Positions 61,241-64,000 of a stretch of 64,000 nt of DNA are shown piece after piece. Source of the stretch: a virus; the IMG/VR virus record IMGVR_UViG_3300032322_001295, positions 23,878 to 87,877 of that record; one strand, 5' to 3'. Numbering within the stretch: the first letter of the stretch is position 1; each line of letters starts with the position of its first letter. The translations under genes and the position numbers were made by a program. Below the pieces are notes generated by a model. That model was not told the origin of the DNA and ran no database searches. It saw only the letters and a program-made list of their open reading frames with translations.

Positions 61241-64000
61241 ATGGCAGGCGGAGACGAACAACAAAAACAACAATTCATAGATCCAATATCTTTAAGGCTT
61301 AACAATATTAATGAAAACGAAGCCAAAGAAATGGGATTTACAGTTGTTCCTATGACACTTGAAGAGAGCTTTCAAGTAAATAGACGAGCAATTGGAAACA
61401 TGAGTCCAATGCAATATCAAAAGCTATATCGAGAATCTATGGAAGAAGATATGTATGATGCTGCATGGAATAGAAGACTAGATCAAAATAGAGATGCAAC
61501 TTATGATTTTATGCAATCTACAGTAAGACCTGGTGAACAAAAACCAGGTTTGCCTATACAAGCACACCCTAAAGCATGGGGCATAAGTGCAGAAAATGCG
61601 TGGAAATATCAAAGTGAAGATTCTAATAAAAGATTATCACAAATAGGATATGAATATGGCTTAAATGGAACTAGAAGGCAAACGCTTAATAATGAACAAA
61701 TAGCTGAATCCAGGAAACAATATTGGGACCCAAAAGCTAATTTAGGCATGGGTGCATTTAAAAGCATTGAAACATACCAAAGATCTAATCATTTTGGTTC
61801 TCCTTATAGATTTGATGATGATGGTACTAAAAAAATGTTAGTAATGGATAATGCTAACAAAATGTGGGTTGAAGTTGACGAGGATGATGTTATTGCTGGT
61901 AATCAGTTAAGATCAACATGGGGTACAAAAGAAAAAGATTCTGGATTTTTTCAACATGTTTCCGATAGCTTTTATAATGGTGTTGTAGATTTAAGTTCTA
62001 ACATGTGGGGTAGTATGGTAGAATCAATGGGCACCATGGGTAAGTTTATGTCAGGAAGTGATGATGTAAACTCATGGCAAAAATGGGGTAGATCCGTTCA
62101 GAACTATGGCAATGCAAATAAATCTAAAATATCTGAAGCTGCAGAAAACGAAGGTATGTTTGGCTCTTGGAGAGCAGGATTTGGTACAGTAACTAATATG
62201 CTTCCACAACTTGCTGTACAAGCCGGTATTGGATATTTAACTGGTGGCGCATCTGCATACGTACAAGCTTTAGGTAAAGGTGGTCAGTTTGCCGCTAGAA
62301 TGATGAGTGGTGCTCCATATATGTTTGGTGCTATTTATGCTGCAAATGGAATGAATGAAGAAGGTAAAGCAGCAGGACTATCTGATAATGACAGGATGTT
62401 TATGAATCTGCTTGCTGGAGGTGCTGTGTTTGCTGCTGAAAAGTTTACATCAAAGTTTCTTGGTGCAACAGGTATAGCTGATGGATTTGCAAATAAAGCA
62501 AGTAGAGAGATTGTAGAGAAAAATATGGCTAAAGGTTATAGCGAAGTGACAAAAAAGTTTACTCCTACTATAATATCCAAAACAGCATCTAATGCAGAAA
62601 AAGAAGCTGCTAAAGAAGCAGCGTCATCTACACTTGGAAGATATTATCTTAATGGATTAAAAGCAGTCGTAACAACAGGAAATCTAGGTAAAAATTTAGG
62701 TCAAAATTTATTAAATGGAACACAAAGGTTATTAAGTGCACCAATACGTTTTGGCTATACAACTACACCAAAAACATTAATGGGTAGAACTAGAGGATTT
62801 GTTGCGTCTGCATGGGAAGAAGGATGGGAAGAAGAAATAGAAAAGCACATGAACTATTGGTTTAAAGAGGCATATAATGCAGGAATGATTGGCATTGATG
62901 GTCCTGATAAGTATGCTGCTCCTGGTAAAGGTATGTTTGACAACACAGTACATTCTAAACCTTATGATGAGTTTTTTGCTGGCGCTATTGGTGGTGGTAT
63001 TATGGGTGCTATATTTGGAGGTAGAATGAAAAGAAACTTTTCTGATAAAGTAGCCATAGAATATGCACTGCAATTTGGCGGTGATGCTGATAAAGCTGAT
63101 GCTGGATTATTAAATATGAAAGAAAGAATTGGACTTGATTCTAAAATCACAGATCCAAATGATAACTTTTTATCAATGTTTTCTGAAACAGAAAGAAAAG
63201 ATGTAAAAAGTAGAAACGATATAGCATTTGAAGCTTTAAGAGAAGATGTAAGAGCAGCATGTCAAATCATTAAAACATTTAAACTTACTGATGCTGATAA
63301 AATAGCTCGTATTGCCGGTGGTGATATGAGATTGGTAAATGACACAGTAGAAAATCTTGTTAACGCAAGAAAACTATCTACAGAAATAGAAGGATTAAAA
63401 AAACAACTTCAAGACACAAAACCTGAAGATGTAAACTACAAAGAACTAGAAAGGCAAATACAAGAAAAAGAAGTAGATTTAAAACAAGTAAGTAAACTTG
63501 CTGATGATGTATTGTCTGGAAAAGCTATTGAAAACTATAGAGCGCAAACATTTGTCCGTGGCTTGTTAGTAAATAATGAATACAATAATCTATACAATAG
63601 TATAGAAAGTGAAACGGATCCTGAAGTAAAAAGACAAAAAGCACAAAAAGCTTTTGATGATTCTATAGATAATGCGGAAAAAAGAGACTTGTGGAAAGAC
63701 CAAGAAAAAGCATTAAATCTTATTTACAATAGTAGAGAAATACTTGAACAGTTTAAGCAGTCAAAAGCTACAATAGAAGAAAGAACTAAGCAAAGTAATG
63801 ATTTTGTATCTGAGTTTGACTCTATTGATTTTAACAATCCTGATAGTATTAATGAAGTATTGCAAAAAGTAAATGGCAATCATCTTGAAGAAATTGTAGG
63901 TAAAAAGATTGACGACATTAGTAAAAAAATCAATGACGAAAGAGAAAAAATACAAAATGAACTTGATACTGATTTTAATTCGGTAAGAGATAAGTTTGGG
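61241..64000 (+). CDS. Giant virion protein, C-terminus beyond the window
   Basis: The frame is open for 920 codons to the right edge without a stop. Gly/Ala-rich hydrophobic segments at about 322-350, 388-404 and 577-593 (QLAVQAGIGYLTGG; FFAGAIGGGIMGAIFGG) look like membrane-inserting helices with small-residue zippers. Residues 650 on are helical with coiled coils (EIEGLKKQLQ, about 710-745). In crAss-like phages the genes here include the virion-packaged RNA polymerase and other ejected proteins; no polymerase DxDGD motif is seen in the visible part. Confidence 0.6.
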   Translation, partial: MAGGDEQQKQQFIDPISLRLNNINENEAKEMGFTVVPMTLEESFQVNRRAIGNMSPMQYQKLYRESMEEDMYDAAWNRRLDQNRDATYDFMQSTVRPGEQKPGLPIQAHPKAWGISAENAWKYQSEDSNKRLSQIGYEYGLNGTRRQTLNNEQIAESRKQYWDPKANLGMGAFKSIETYQRSNHFGSPYRFDDDGTKKMLVMDNANKMWVEVDEDDVIAGNQLRSTWGTKEKDSGFFQHVSDSFYNGVVDLSSNMWGSMVESMGTMGKFMSGSDDVNSWQKWGRSVQNYGNANKSKISEAAENEGMFGSWRAGFGTVTNMLPQLAVQAGIGYLTGGASAYVQALGKGGQFAARMMSGAPYMFGAIYAANGMNEEGKAAGLSDNDRMFMNLLAGGAVFAAEKFTSKFLGATGIADGFANKASREIVEKNMAKGYSEVTKKFTPTIISKTASNAEKEAAKEAASSTLGRYYLNGLKAVVTTGNLGKNLGQNLLNGTQRLLSAPIRFGYTTTPKTLMGRTRGFVASAWEEGWEEEIEKHMNYWFKEAYNAGMIGIDGPDKYAAPGKGMFDNTVHSKPYDEFFAGAIGGGIMGAIFGGRMKRNFSDKVAIEYALQFGGDADKADAGLLNMKERIGLDSKITDPNDNFLSMFSETERKDVKSRNDIAFEALREDVRAACQIIKTFKLTDADKIARIAGGDMRLVNDTVENLVNARKLSTEIEGLKKQLQDTKPEDVNYKELERQIQEKEVDLKQVSKLADDVLSGKAIENYRAQTFVRGLLVNNEYNNLYNSIESETDPEVKRQKAQKAFDDSIDNAEKRDLWKDQEKALNLIYNSREILEQFKQSKATIEERTKQSNDFVSEFDSIDFNNPDSINEVLQKVNGNHLEEIVGKKIDDISKKINDEREKIQNELDTDFNSVRDKFG

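Noticed and set aside
1-64000. Stop-codon reassignment, known in some crAss-like phages
   Set aside because: Both TAG (for example at 9461 and 20600) and TGA (terminase, resolvase partner genes) close genes just before the next start, and no gene is broken by in-frame TAG or TGA.
1-64000. CRISPR arrays or insertion sequences
   Set aside because: No regular direct repeats with spacers and no transposase were seen; the only tandem repeats are the coding repeats at 56776-56990.

Overview
The window looks like a 64 kb piece of a large tailed double-stranded DNA phage infecting Bacteroidota, most probably a crAss-like (Crassvirales-type) podovirus. The evidence is: two divergent gene blocks; a large terminase, an 872-residue portal, an acidic scaffold-like protein and a 520-residue major capsid protein in that order; then a string of small connector ('ring') proteins, a 1366-residue tail ('muzzle') protein and a train of giant cargo-type virion proteins. 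The sequence is AT-rich, many starts lack a Shine-Dalgarno site, and several candidate promoters fit the Bacteroidota TTG / TAnnTTTG pattern. TAG and TGA both act as ordinary stops, so there is no sign of code switching. Assignment to crAss-like phages rests on gene order and recognised motifs; no database search was possible.

Positions 1-19938 are read leftward (minus strand) and hold early, replication and host-takeover genes. From the left edge they are a partial spore-photoproduct-lyase-type radical SAM protein, a small zincin, a tRNA-Leu with neighbouring structured RNA, about nine unknown small proteins, a RadC/JAB protein, a 679-residue ParB-family protein, an SSB, an Erf-type annealing protein, a signal-anchored glucosaminidase endolysin, a Gp157-type protein and several secreted or membrane proteins. 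Rho-independent terminators divide this block at about 8.1, 14.6, 16.0 and 19.55 kb. Many neighbouring genes overlap by ATGA.

The divide at about 19.2-20.1 kb is the regulatory heart of the window. It contains a perfect 16-bp palindrome that reads as a chromosomal parS site, another inverted repeat and a bidirectional terminator. Just to its left, two nearly identical 50-nt leader elements and a third diverged one each lie directly upstream of a small gene. The two clear copies keep their loop and flanks while the stem bases change in compensating fashion.

Rightward transcription starts at about 20.1 kb. A G+T-rich cluster (20.1-21.2 kb) holds an unknown protein, another small protein and a spanin-like protein; a u-spanin-like protein and a RusA resolvase follow, then a terminator. 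The morphogenesis operon begins at about 22.2 kb: fibre and adhesin proteins, two holin-like membrane proteins, two Cys-rich virion proteins, terminase, portal, scaffold-like protein, capsid, connector proteins and muzzle. After 45 kb come five giant or large proteins with shared linker motifs, internal duplications, metallopeptidase-like domains, zinc knuckles and a methyltransferase-like domain. The last gene runs off the right edge.

Taken together, the left block would replicate, recombine and perhaps partition the genome and lyse the host, and the right block would build the particle and load it with proteins for delivery into the next cell.
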